From: Tribonema minus
Lineage: Eukaryota > Sar > Xanthophyceae > Tribonematales > Tribonemataceae
Length of the DNA: 64,000 nucleotides
Assembly: GCA_017506865.1 (NCBI GenBank)
Contig: JAFCMP010000528.1
Coordinates: forward strand, 124,001 to 188,000
Reading direction: 5' to 3'
Each line of letters starts with the position of its first letter. The stretch's first letter is position 1. Shown piece by piece: positions 22,489 through 33,000 of the stretch. The notes under the pieces were generated by a model that was not told the origin of the DNA, ran no database searches, and saw only the letters and a list, made by a program, of their open reading frames with translations. The translations under genes were made by a program, and so were the position numbers.

Positions 22489-23632
22489 CACAGGGACAGG
22501 AGTTGCGTCATGCCACAGCAGTGAAGGCTCTGCATCGTTAGGAGAGGTTGGAGGCAGCCGTGGCGTCTTAGCACCCTTGACGGCAGCGCCCAACAGCCAT
22601 GATCCTATCACGGCGGTCAGTAACATGGTGATTGCCACGGCTTCTCCTGGACTTCTGTACAGCAGCGAAGGTGGCACAGCAGTGTCCATCAGCACCAGCA
22701 ACGGGCAACGCTCAATCGCCGAGAGCCCTTCGGCAGTTGAGTGCAACATGGAGGCAGTTCAGCTCGTTGCAGTGATTACTACAGCTGGCGCATGTCGGTT
22801 GGCGGAGGCCGTGCGACGCAAGGCAATGGTGCTCGTACAGCACGGCACTGCAACAGCTGGGATCACGGCTTCTACGCGATGCACAGCACTAGTGCCTGCG
22901 CAGCATAGTCCGATGGCAGGGCGTACAGCAATGACAACACGCAGCATTGACCCCGGAGAGGAAGCCGCACGCAACAACGGCAGATATACGGGGCATACAA
23001 GCGGCGAGGGTGAGGCGCCCACTATTGGCAGCTGCGTCGCAATATGCAACAGCGGAGGCAAGGCATACAGCTGTGCTGTGCTGCGTGGCGACAAGGTCAG
23101 GACGCATGATGTGGTTGTGCCACGCGGCAAGGAGAATGATGTACAGCCGATAGAGCAGACCGCAGTTATGCGGCAGAAGGCGCATGGTGATATGGTGGCA
23201 CGTGGTTTCGAGGACAAGGAGCCTAATGCGACAGGGGAAGTCGGCGGCAGTAGCGGAGTACAAGCAGTGCCACGGAGAGCAAAAATGCGCACACAGGTGT
23301 ATGCATCGAGGGCTAGAGCTCAGGCGACAGTCGCCACTGAGGAGGTTGTGGTGTCCAATCGGGCTCACGTGCGCAGGTGGCGGCTCACTGCGAAGTTCAA
23401 CTGGGTGGGTTGCTCACATTGCAGCGGGGCAGCGTGCAGCCTGAGCAGGCAGGACTTGGCGGAGTGCCCGAGGAGGGAGTTGCTCTCAGCTGACGCTACA
23501 ATAGGGGCTCAGCAAGCAGACCTGCTGCTGGGGGCGATAGTAGCACACCTCAAGGACGGCGTGATACTGCCGCCCTCACAATGCAGGTCAGGGACGTGCA
23601 TGCGGCCAAGTGTCGCGGCTATCATGTGCTGA
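22310..23632 (+). CDS. Retroelement-associated ORF, 440 aa
   Basis: The longest intact frame of unit B. No family is recognised. It is Ala/Arg/Ser-rich, with a better-conserved C-terminal half (GGKAYSCAVLRGDKVRTHDV, VPRGKENDVQP, WVGCSHCSGAACS) that is also preserved on the minus strand at 7,637-6,963. The conserved part contains a loose Cys cluster. Position just before an integrase-core scrap suggests it belonged to the polyprotein; with no reverse-transcriptase motif I leave the function open. Confidence 0.4.
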   Translation: MQQSLLPWASLRNRLQRASATVSREMQDSTARCSCPSLPLTVQRCTECTPVTLLSSTSSNTGTGVASCHSSEGSASLGEVGGSRGVLAPLTAAPNSHDPITAVSNMVIATASPGLLYSSEGGTAVSISTSNGQRSIAESPSAVECNMEAVQLVAVITTAGACRLAEAVRRKAMVLVQHGTATAGITASTRCTALVPAQHSPMAGRTAMTTRSIDPGEEAARNNGRYTGHTSGEGEAPTIGSCVAICNSGGKAYSCAVLRGDKVRTHDVVVPRGKENDVQPIEQTAVMRQKAHGDMVARGFEDKEPNATGEVGGSSGVQAVPRRAKMRTQVYASRARAQATVATEEVVVSNRAHVRRWRLTAKFNWVGCSHCSGAACSLSRQDLAECPRRELLSADATIGAQQADLLLGAIVAHLKDGVILPPSQCRSGTCMRPSVAAIMC

Positions 23633-23904
23633 CCAGACGGTCATACGGGATAGCGGAGCTTAGTACCGCCGACGCCTGAGGCGGCAAGGAGAGAAGGCGG
23701 TGCTGGAGGACAGCCCGGGGTGTCGAGGGGTGGTTGTGCCTCAAACACTTGCAGGAGCGGGACAATGCCTCGTTGACTTGCAATTGTTGGTGTTTTGACC
23801 GCAAGCCCGGCAGGGTTGCTTCACGCTAGAGCGAGGGATGACACTTAAGATACGGTGTCGCATGCCTGCGTGCAAGCTATGGCAGCAAGGCAACATGCCG
23901 GAGC

Positions 23905-24126
23905 GTGGTCTTGGCGGGGAGGAAACGAGAAGCCCGTCTCTGTTATGGGGGGGTAGATATTGTTGGGCCGTTTCCAACTCTATTCGCGGGTAGCAGGAGC
24001 ATGTTGTTGTTTTCACCGGCTATCTGGCTCGGTGATGAGGGCAATCGGATGTCAGAGCTCGCGTTAGTGCAGGCGGCGCGGCGTTTGGCGGAGGAAGTTG
24101 TCGTTGCACGATACGGAATGCCGTAG
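23905..24126 (+). pseudogene. Integrase-core fragment
   Basis: The frame contains GGVDIVGPFPTLFAGSRSML, then GNRMSELALVQAARRLAEEV and RYGMP. This fits the start of a Ty3/retroviral integrase catalytic core: first Asp in VD(I/F)xGPFP, then the RYGxP block that precedes the second Asp. A stop follows RYGMP, so the second Asp and the Glu are lost. A more decayed copy is at about 6,400-6,640 on the minus strand. Confidence 0.6.
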
Positions 24127-24659
24127 ATTCTGACTGCTTACCCGTAGTTGCTATGGGCATCAAGCGGGTTTTCGAATGTGCAAGGGGGCACATGGTGGTT
24201 TAGCTTAACAATGTCTGGCCACGCACCCGTTCCATGCGGCCTAGCGCACGAGGAGGTCGTCATCACGCAGCTAACGCCCGAGAGTTCTGGCTGCTGACTA
24301 TTTAGCGTCTGGAACGACACCGGGGTTTGGGGTACCAAGGGGTTGGTTGCGGCCCTTGGCGTGGTGCGACGGACTACACAACTGGGCTGCCACCTCAGCC
24401 TAGGACATGGGGGGGGGGTGTTGATTGTGCATTTGCGCGAGTGCAGTGCATTGGCATTATCCATCGTGCTGTATGCGTTTCCTGCTTCTGTGTTGCAGCA
24501 ATGGCAAGGTGTAACGGATCGTTTGTGAATGTCAAGTGAGGCTATCCAGTGATGGCATAGCACATGCTCATTGCTTTGTACCGCTGCAGGTCGTGCCTGA
24601 ATGCAGAGTAGAGGTTCGCAACGAAATGGTTTCAACTTCCGTTTTAAGAGTTCCGTCAC

Positions 24660-25840
24660 GGTGTACTGGGCACAGGCCAGTCCATTTCCGTTTTATTGCA
24701 GTGTTACACAGGATCGAAACTCGTTGGTTGAAACCATGTTTGGTTGTGAGTTGGCTGCATTCTTGGCATGTGTATCGTAGAGTCACATGGGCTGTTTCTT
24801 GGTTACGTCACATTGTCCATGAGAAGCAGGCAGATTCCGACAGATGCTGATACATTTCAACATGACTGTAATGTACGACATGGCATCATATCCTTCATTT
24901 TAGCGGGGTCACGATGAGTTAAAGCCCGACTGCAAGCCCGACTGCGGGGCCGGCTCGCTGCCGTCGCTGCCGCTTTGTCCAAATCTCGTCATGTACCCAT
25001 AGGCACCTACAAATCACATGGTATGTTAATGCCCAGATCAGAATACAACTGCGCACTGTTCACAAGTGTAGGCGGAGCGACCATGCAGCCCATCAGTAGC
25101 CGTGATCACATGTGTGTGGCCTACCTTGAAGTGGCTCGTGTGGGGTATCATATGAGACCCCAAAGAGTCCACCTGTGCTCTGGCCATCTGCATTATCATA
25201 TGATACCCCAACGAGTCCACCTGTGCTCTGGCCATCTGCATTACTTTGTGCCTGCTGTGATTTCCGGGTAGCTGGCACGAAAGCCTCAACTTGAAACATG
25301 TGACTCTCCAGTGCTGGAAGTGAAAGTTCCGTCAACACCAGGTGCGGCGCTGATACAGAGCCGACAGGTGCGCACTCGCTGAGGTCATAGATTGCTGACG
25401 GTGCTGTCACCCGCTGTCTTTGTGCAGCACTTCGGTGCAGTGTTCGCCCTACAGTATGTTTTAGTTCTCCTGAGGCTGCAGTGTCTCATGCGGCTGCAGT
25501 GGAAGTGTCGACGGATTATCCCTCGTCTTTTCAGGTGTGAGCACGTTGCTTGCAAGGCTTCTTCGCTATCCGTATCGCATGGCTTCATCTCATCGCATCG
25601 CCACAGCATTCAGCATCGCTTTTTCGCATAGTATCCAATGGGATTTGCGGTCTCTTGTGACTGAGATGGCGTATCTTGAAAGTGGCAATTTGCACTTGTC
25701 AGCCCCAGCAGCACATGTCACAAGTGCCCAGCACATCCACTTTGACTCATGATCAAACCACCTGTGCCTCATTATGTGCCCATGCCATCAGTCACAGCCT
25801 GTCTATGTTTTGTCTCCTCCACATGGTGCAGCAATTTTCA
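24660..25840. other. Spacer between retro unit and Fanzor copy 2
   Basis: I see no gene here. It is absent from the inverted copy, where the long-TIR element sits instead. It contains a duplicated CCCGACTGC word near 24,930 and a 48-bp tandem repeat at 25,146-25,241. Confidence 0.4.
25146..25241. repeat. 48-bp tandem repeat, two units
   Basis: Units 25,146-25,193 and 25,194-25,241 start TATCATATGA and share the AGTCCACCTGTGCTCTGGCC block. Only a few differences separate them. Confidence 0.9.
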
Positions 25841-25844
25841 CATT

Positions 25845-28800
25845 ATGGCGGACCTGGTCGAGAGGCTCATCAACAGGTTAGGGCAGGCGGCGGTGAATAC
25901 TGCGGAGGGGAAAGAGCCCTCACACACACGCCGGCTGCACGAGACTCTGTTGCGGACCTTCGAGCGAAGGCGAGGCATGCTTGGAGCGGATCAAGGCGTA
26001 AGGCTCAGGCACAAGGCCGTCTCTTGCAGCCTTGCAAAGGTCCTGCATCGGCACCCTTGGCCTTGATATTGCCCAGACGCTCCAGGACGCTGCAGATTAC
26101 GTGGGGAAGGTGCGGCATCTGGCCTCACTGCTGGCCAATTACATCTGCACGTGTGCATCTCGGACGGCCATTCCCTGACGCCACGCAGCGCTACTTCATG
26201 GAGTGTTTAACCTGCTATGTGCAGGGAGCGGCGGCAGGTTACACGCAAGGAGCAGGACCTGGAGCTGCTCAGGTACAAGAACAAAGGCTTCTCTTCTTCG
26301 CAGCGTGGCCTTTGAAGCGGTACCGTGCACTGGGCATCACTATTCGCTGCGCATCTGCACAGCAACAGTGACTGTTTCTGCGTTTTGAAAAAGCGCATGC
26401 CGCTGCCTCAGGCGCAAGCCATAACTTTGGCCAGCGTTGGAACTCACGCAGGACTTCAACAGTGTCGCATAACTCGCATAACTTGTTGTTCGTCCATGGC
26501 TCACGACTTTATCTGAGAAGGATGTGCACGTTGAGCCATTCATGCATGCTTGTCACACAGTTTCATGAAGGCAGCCTTCCATCCAGCACATGATGACCTT
26601 GTCGACCAGTATGCCAACAGCCTCACAGTACCTGAATGACTTGCGCAACATGCCTGGAGATGTCACCTGTGCGAGTGGTACTGACACTCGCATTGACCAG
26701 ATTGCAAATCTCAATCAATCTGTGATCATCACAGCTGGCTACTCTGGTTACAGCGCTAGTCAAGACAATGAAAGTCAGGGCGAGGGTCAACCCATTCATG
26801 TCGAGTGACACGTGCTCCTCGTGTGCTTCCTGTTGCGCAGTTGCCCCCCTCGACGCTTCAACGATTCCAGGACCTGCGCCACAACAGCAACCTGCAGGCC
26901 CTGCAGGCCACCTGGCCGCCTTGGCGCCTGCATGAGGTCTTCCTCTATGTGGCCAAGGACATGGCGACGGTTGCCAAAACGTACATAGAGGTGCACTTCC
27001 AGCGGCGGCGCTTGGCCATCACGTACTAGGCCGTGTTCCAAGCCCTGCGGGCGCACATCATGAACGACGATGATGACCCTGATACCCAAGTCGACATGAC
27101 TGTGCGCTCGTTCACCAGGTGGGCGGCAAATGCCTAGTTGAATGCCTGTATTCACAAGGTACACTGTGCATACTTTGCAAGCAGTTTCTGGAACGGTTCG
27201 CATCCTCTCATCAGCACCATGGCATTTGTGCAAGTGATGCGGGTGTCTCAACGGCTCACATTTCTGCTGTTTTTGTGGTGCACTACGTTTGGCGTGATGA
27301 AACCTGGACAGAGGGCTGGGTGCAGGCTGCATTCACACTTGCGCCAGCCCTGCTCGGCAGATGTTGAAAATGGCGGCAGGCAGCTGTTTTTGCCATTGAG
27401 TGCAAGTGATGTGGACAACTTCAACTCACTTGGTGGTTCAGCCACACACTGCATGTATGTGCCTTATTCTGTCCCTACATGCAAGAAAGCTGATGTGTGA
27501 TGGCCTGCTCAGAGTAATCAACCCGCAGTCTGGATATTCTTGACTTGGCCCTTCAGCCAGGCTTGGATGTGGCCTGCAAGTACAGTCAGAGCGACAGTGC
27601 TTGTTTGCCACCCAACTTACGGACTTCCCCTTGCCAAATTGATTGCACGTGATGCTCCCAGGGCTGTACATGACTTGGCTGAGCTGGCGACCACCTATGC
27701 ATGACATCATGACGGTTGGACCTGACCGTATTTGTCATTGAATCAGCAAGTGCCACGTGACTGCTACAGTTACAGGAGCGCATCAAAGTTTGAAAGCATG
27801 GTGTGATGTGCATTCGTATGTTCGTTTGCTGCTGTCATTGAGAAGTATTGGGGGTCTCGAGATCAATGGCACATCACACCAAGGGCCTGTCATTCACTGA
27901 ATTTTGGTGCATGTGATGTATGACCGTTGTGAAGAGCCGATGATTGCGTGTCACTGTGCAGAGCTCTGACAGTGGGAGAAGCCTTGGGGCTTTCGTAATG
28001 GTAGTATGTCCTCTACAATCTGATACGGTGGGCCCTCACGTGACTCTACCCTTGCCTCCACTGTAATGGTAACCCCCACTCATTCCGCTCTGTGTACACA
28101 CGGTGCCCGTCCTGGTGGCTGCATCATTGCAGGTGCTGCGCGCCTACTGCACCACGTGGGGGCAACATGCAGATGCCATGTGGGGAGAGCTGCTGAACCC
28201 AGCACGACGGCATCAGAGGTTCAGCCGCTTCCGTGTGCAGCAGGCCGCCATTGCCAAGATGGCAGAAAAGCTGGCCCCATTTCGGCGGCAGCACAGGCCG
28301 CCGGGATGGAAGCGTGTGCGGTCCCGCGGCCGCGAGTATCCACGGCGCAAGCGCAGGCACAGGAGGTGGCGGGATACGCACAGGAGGCCCCCTCGCATCA
28401 TCTTCTTCGGCGTATGTGCGCGCTTCCCCGCGGCGGTCACGCCTCCATTCCCATCAAGAAATTGGTGGCGCAGCTGGCATGCCGGTGTCCAACACTCATC
28501 ACACTAGAGCCATACAGTTCCGCCTCGTGCCTGGTGTGTGGACAGCCCACGCGGGGCGGCGGCGATGACTTCGGGCACAGAAACTGGGTTTGCCGGAACG
28601 AGGACTGCGCTCTCGCTCAGGCGGCGGAGGGGGGGGTTGCTGTCATCGACCGCGACACCAATGCGCGTGCAAACCTAGAGCTCGGCATGCGCGGCGTCTA
28701 TGCCACGTGCGGGGTTGATGACATCATCCCGGGGTATGTCCCGGCGGATCAAGAAGAGGAGGAGGACACCGAAGAGGAGGAAAGCGACGAGGACGACGAC

Positions 28801-28961
28801 GATGAGGAGGACGGCGACGAGGAAGACGACGAGGAGGAGGATGGCGAGGAGGGCGGCGACGGCGACAAGGGCGGTGATGGGGGGGGGGGGGCGTCGATGA
28901 CGGGGAGGGCGGTGGTGACGAGGAGGGGGTCGACGACGAGGGGGATGTCATAATGGCATGA
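25845..28961 (+). pseudogene. Fanzor (eukaryotic TnpB-like RNA-guided nuclease), copy 2
   Basis: Best evidence is the 3' frame 28,066-28,953: SCLVCG (first Cys codon 28,528), GHRNWVCRNEDC and VIDRDTNARANLELG (Asp codons 28,648 and 28,654). This is a CxxC...CxxC zinc ribbon followed by the D-R-D-x-N-A motif that closes the RuvC fold of TnpB and Fanzor. Upstream pieces fit Fanzor order: start MADLVERLINRLG at 25,845, ASLLANYICTC and YFMECLTCYVQG near 26,130-26,225, a KTYIEVHFQRRR helix near 26,970, and WGELLNPARRHQRFSRFR near 28,180. IIFFG then ARFP near 28,400, followed by SIPIKKLVAQLA in another frame, marks a frameshift. There is a TAG at 27,027 and I see no RuvC-I DPG here, so it is probably inactive unless introns remove the breaks. 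An acidic tail (D/E run from about residue 225 of the 3' frame) crosses a 13-G tract; ending at 28,961 assumes a shift there. Confidence 0.7.
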
Positions 28962-28984
28962 GGGGCAGTATGGAGGTCATGCAG

Positions 28985-29353
28985 CCGGGGGGGAGGGGGA
29001 AGGGGGATACGGGGGGGGGGGGGGGGGCAGGCACGGGGGTTCGTGTGCAGGACTGCTGCAGCAGTATGTGACATTTCACCAGCCACTGTTGCAGAAGCAG
29101 TAGACGCAGGGGTTACTGTAGTCCTCATGCCCCTACCAAGTAGAAGTAGTGTACATGCTGCATTTGTGTTTGCAGGCGGGCGGGCAGTAGCACAACGCTC
29201 TACCGCCACAATATTGGCACTCTGTGCCGCCAGATTGCTGGGCTGGTGTGCCTTCGGGCCTTGGTTAACCAAGGAGACTTGAGTACCAAAAGGACGTCGC
29301 GACGTCTGCGCTGGTCAAAAGCTCCTGCTACGGCATACACTCATAATGATCAG
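28985..29353 (+). repeat. Hairpin-rich repeat R1, just 3' of Fanzor
   Basis: First of three family members (others near 31,344 and 36,560). It begins in a G-rich tract (17 Gs at 29,011-29,027), then GTGTGCAGGACTGC and CACCAGCCACTGTTGCAGAA, and ends near CATAATGA. It contains short palindromes: CCTTGGTTAACCAAGG near 29,258 and GACGTCGCGACGTC near 29,296, and GGCA/TGCC arms near 29,216. Its position directly behind the Fanzor frame fits a transposon right end, and possibly the guide-RNA region; that role is inferred. Confidence 0.7.
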
Positions 29354-29439
29354 AATACAACAAGTACTGGTAGGCAAAGCCTATGGGCCTGCGAGCGAAG
29401 CTGCCATGTTCATTGCAGGCCCATGACCTCCGGTTAATC

Positions 29440-30052
29440 TTGCTCTGATGTTAAGCCTGGTGTGTTGCGAATACTATGTCTTCAAGTTGTGAATGATAGT
29501 TTTAGGTATGGTATGATATGTGCAGTAACTTGAAGTACTACGGCTATGTATGTGCGGAAGTGAGTGTTTATTCACATAGACTAACTTTAAAAACAAACGG
29601 TGAGAGTCCAGTGTCCCCCCAGACTCTCAGAATGCCTGGTGCCGCCGTGGCATCGCACTGACGTGCTGAAGCAGCTGACGTGTTTGTCATACGCCACACT
29701 CTAAGCTGCAGCGCAGGATCTGGTCAAGGTCGATATATGCATGCAAGCATCCTGTCACGTCACGCTACGAACACCGTGATTTGGCCAGCTTTGTGTTGCA
29801 TGCTTGAGCTGCACCTGGCGCCAATTCGACATGTCCGACAGCTGCTTGTTTGGCGGCTGTTGACCGTCATACAGTCATAATGCCGTAGGCATCCACAGGG
29901 CATAGCACTGCAGTGCACTAGTGCACTGCAATACTAGTGCATTGCAATGGCGGCACTGGGGCGGCTACCCTGCAATGAAGCCAAACCTGACTGCATGCCT
30001 GCACAAGAGTGCTGTTCAGGTTGGGAGGGGACTTTGGATTCAACTGAAGCCC
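29440..30052. other. Intergenic stretch
   Basis: No gene seen. It includes a perfect 22-bp palindrome at 29,909-29,930 centred on CACTAGTG, with a partial second copy of the same word just downstream. Confidence 0.5.
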
Positions 30053-33000
30053 TCAATCTACTGTAGCAGCAGTGACCGCTTGTGGTAAGCAGGCACCACT
30101 GCAGTGGTGCATCTGTAGAAGTCTTTGCTTAGCAGCCCCACCAGTACCATACCTGAGATGGTGTCGAGGTGCTGCAGGGACTGGAGCCACACATGCCTGG
30201 CGGTGCTTCCTGCATGATACCTCCCTGCTCCGCGTTTGCACCCCTGCTTTTCGCTGCCAAGATACCATGATATCGCGTCGACCACAGTACGCACTGCTGT
30301 GTGCGCCACACACTCACACCGCAGTCAGCCCCGCCCTAAGCCCTTTTCCTGCTTGGGCTGACCAGGTGTGCAGCTTCTCGCACACGTCGCTGCACTAGCC
30401 ACGCTGGCAGGTGCACAACCACGCAATGTGCCACCAGCACCTACAATTTGCGCGTCTCCGCCTCGCTGAGGTGGATCGAGGTTGACTCCACGAGCAGTAG
30501 CGTTGCCATCAGCAAGCTGTTGATTTGCGTGAACGGTTTTGATTTCTCGTGCAAGGCATTCGGGCGCCTCGCACAGCACGGTCATACGGCACAGGACTCG
30601 GCATAGCGGCGACTGCTAGCATTGCCGCCACGGCGGCCAACGCTGCCAGTGCACTTAGGAGAGCCAGCTCATGTGCTTTTTGTCTGGCTTTTTTACTGCT
30701 CGCGAAATTTCTGGGGAAAAAGCAAAACAAGACACAAAACTTGGGGTCGCCTTCCAGCACATACGCGCACACGCACGCGGCCTTGATTCTCGCTCTGCTC
30801 GGCAAGGCCAGGGGCCCTGCTGCGAGCTTCGCTCGCATGAGGCATATCAAACCACAATACAATACACCTCCAGTGACACATCAAGAAAAGTGATGCACTT
30901 GTGAATGTGTATGGAGCATCCAAATCATGTCAAGCACATGTCACACAGAAATGAGAGTCACTGACGCAACCAAAGCTGCATCAGAAAGTGCTGAGTTTAT
31001 CAGACATATCTTCATCAGCCGGGTGCGTGCCTGTCCTGCCTGCGTGTGTTGTTGTTGACGACTGACACAACAAACGGCCGCATGCAGAAACAACGTACAC
31101 CCATGCCCTAACGTGATTTAAATTATGAGGGTATGCTCATCTCAATCGGCGCGACGCTGCCACTGTCTTGTATATATATGCACAAGCGTAGGCTGTGGTC
31201 GTGCACAACCCTAGGCCAACTGGACCGCCGCATCCACATCACGTGACGAAGTGTCCGGCATCCTTCCACCGCTGCGCAGACAAAGCATTGCAGCAAGGTG
31301 ATTATTGTTGGCACTTTGCAGCATTGCTGTTGCATCAAGACAGGGGGCAGGCATGCAGGCGGGGGGGGGACAGGCACGGGGGGTTGTGTGCAGGACTGCA
31401 GCAATACATTTCACCAGCCACTGTTGCAGAAGCAGACACTGGTATTAATGTAGTCCTCATTCATGCCCTTACCAAGTAGAAATTGTACACATCACTACAT
31501 ATGCGTATGCAGGTTGGCGGGCAGTAGCACAACGCTCTACCGCCGCGATACCGGCACTCTGTGCCGCCAGATTCCTGGGCTACGCGGGCCATGTGCCTTG
31601 GTCAGAAAGGAAACTTGATAATAATAATCGACCAAAAGGGCGTTGCGACGTCTGCGCTGGTCAAGGGCTCCTGCTGTTTACAGCATGCCCTCGTACTGAT
31701 CATGGATGTCGGTCACAGCAACACCCATGGCTTTGAAACATGGACAAGTCGTCAGAGCCCAGTGAACTAAAAATAAATAACAGCTACCAACGGTCAGAGC
31801 GCCATGGAAACTCACTGCTGGTGCTGCTGCAACATGTCACTCATTGATTGAAGGTCACTTGACAAATTCTCTAAAGCCGAGCGCAACGCTCACCTTGGCA
31901 CAGGTGGAAAACGCTGAAGATGCAGGCGGAAGTGGACGATGATGCAGGTGTCCAGGATGATGCGCAGAGGCCATGCAGAGTGCAGTGGGCCCAAGTTGGG
32001 CGACACACATGTCATTGCGTGCATGAAAACAGCGATGAGTGCTGGAAACTTATATCCGATGCTGGCGGGTGTCCTGCCCAGGTTGAAGTAAAGCATTGAG
32101 GCCGATGCAACTAGCCCAACGACATCAAAGCACCGATCCGGCTCGTACCACCTTAGCCAGAGCACAAACCTGCAGTGTACAACAACCCAACGGGACAGCC
32201 AACAGCGTCGAAGGGATAAGTAATGCATATGGTTCATTAAACAAGAAGCTGCGGTTGGTTCATCATGGATCAGAACCAGTCTTAACCGAATTTAACCACA
32301 GGCCAGATTAACGAGTAAGCTTGCGCAGTCGTCTTGACCAACACTGGTTTTGCCCTAGCTCGTCACTACTTTATGCCTGGCCGGCATTGTACGCACCTCA
32401 TTTCCCAATCAGCAGCATCTGTTCGCAACTTTTGGTACACGTCGCGTTTCCAAAATCTGGTTTTAGAAGCTATCCAGCTTGCCTTTCATCGCCCTACTTG
32501 GTTTTCAAGATTCAAGCGCAGGTGATCGGCCATGTCAACACAAAAAGGCAACTTGCTCGTTTTTGTTCCCCATGTTTGCTGAGCAGTTCCGGTTTAGAAG
32601 GAGTCTCACTAAGAGGTCCCCCATTAATTGTATCAAGGCCTGTCTACCACCGCCAAGCAGGTGACGTAGGTGAGCATCAGACACACCATCCTTTCATTCC
32701 CCTCAAGTCAGAGGCATGGCATATGTATAGAGCTCTACCATATATATAGCGCTACCATATATAGAGCTCTACCATCTTTTGATTCGTTTCCATGTATATT
32801 GTTCTACAGCATACAACATGTAGTTGTCTGTCAGTCAGACACTGCTTTCAAATCCATCAGGACCGCAACATTGGCAATACTGCTTTTCTTAATGCTTGCG
32901 CCTATGAGTCGACAAGGTATTTGACACCACCACATCTGCTTGCAGACAGGGCTGCAGGGAAAGATGGTTTGCACGATGTGCATATCCTCCCCAAGACAGT

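Larger units (their letters stand above)
8959..24660 (+). mobile_element. Retroelement-like complex (units A and B)
   Basis: Two related plus-strand units lie head to tail. Both begin just after a conserved TGGTTGGCGCTGAGG word and encode a diverged copy of the same ORF1. Unit A adds a Gag capsid-like region and a retropepsin-like region; unit B is followed by a repetitive ORF and an integrase-core scrap. I find no reverse transcriptase, no RNase H and no clear LTR pair, so the class (Ty3-like LTR element or a derivative) is an inference. Nearly every frame is interrupted, so the complex is probably dead. Confidence 0.55.

Noticed and set aside
8959..24660. Expected reverse transcriptase between the protease-like and integrase-like parts
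   Set aside because: I looked for Y/F-x-D-D with supporting motifs in the translated frames and found none, so no RT is annotated.
25987..26035. Possible 32-nt mini-intron in the Fanzor N-terminal region (GTAAGG...TTGCAG, also similar in copy 1)
   Set aside because: The length is far below the introns seen elsewhere in the window, and removing it does not give a clearly better reading frame.
29177..29210. tRNA-like word (complement of GGTAGAGCG) in the R repeats, suggesting a tRNA-derived SINE
   Set aside because: Neither the surrounding A-box/B-box spacing nor a cloverleaf could be made on either strand.
28724..29272. Pro-rich minus-strand ORF of 182 aa
   Set aside because: It is the antisense of the Fanzor acidic tail and G-tracts (D/E codons read backwards as P, S and R).
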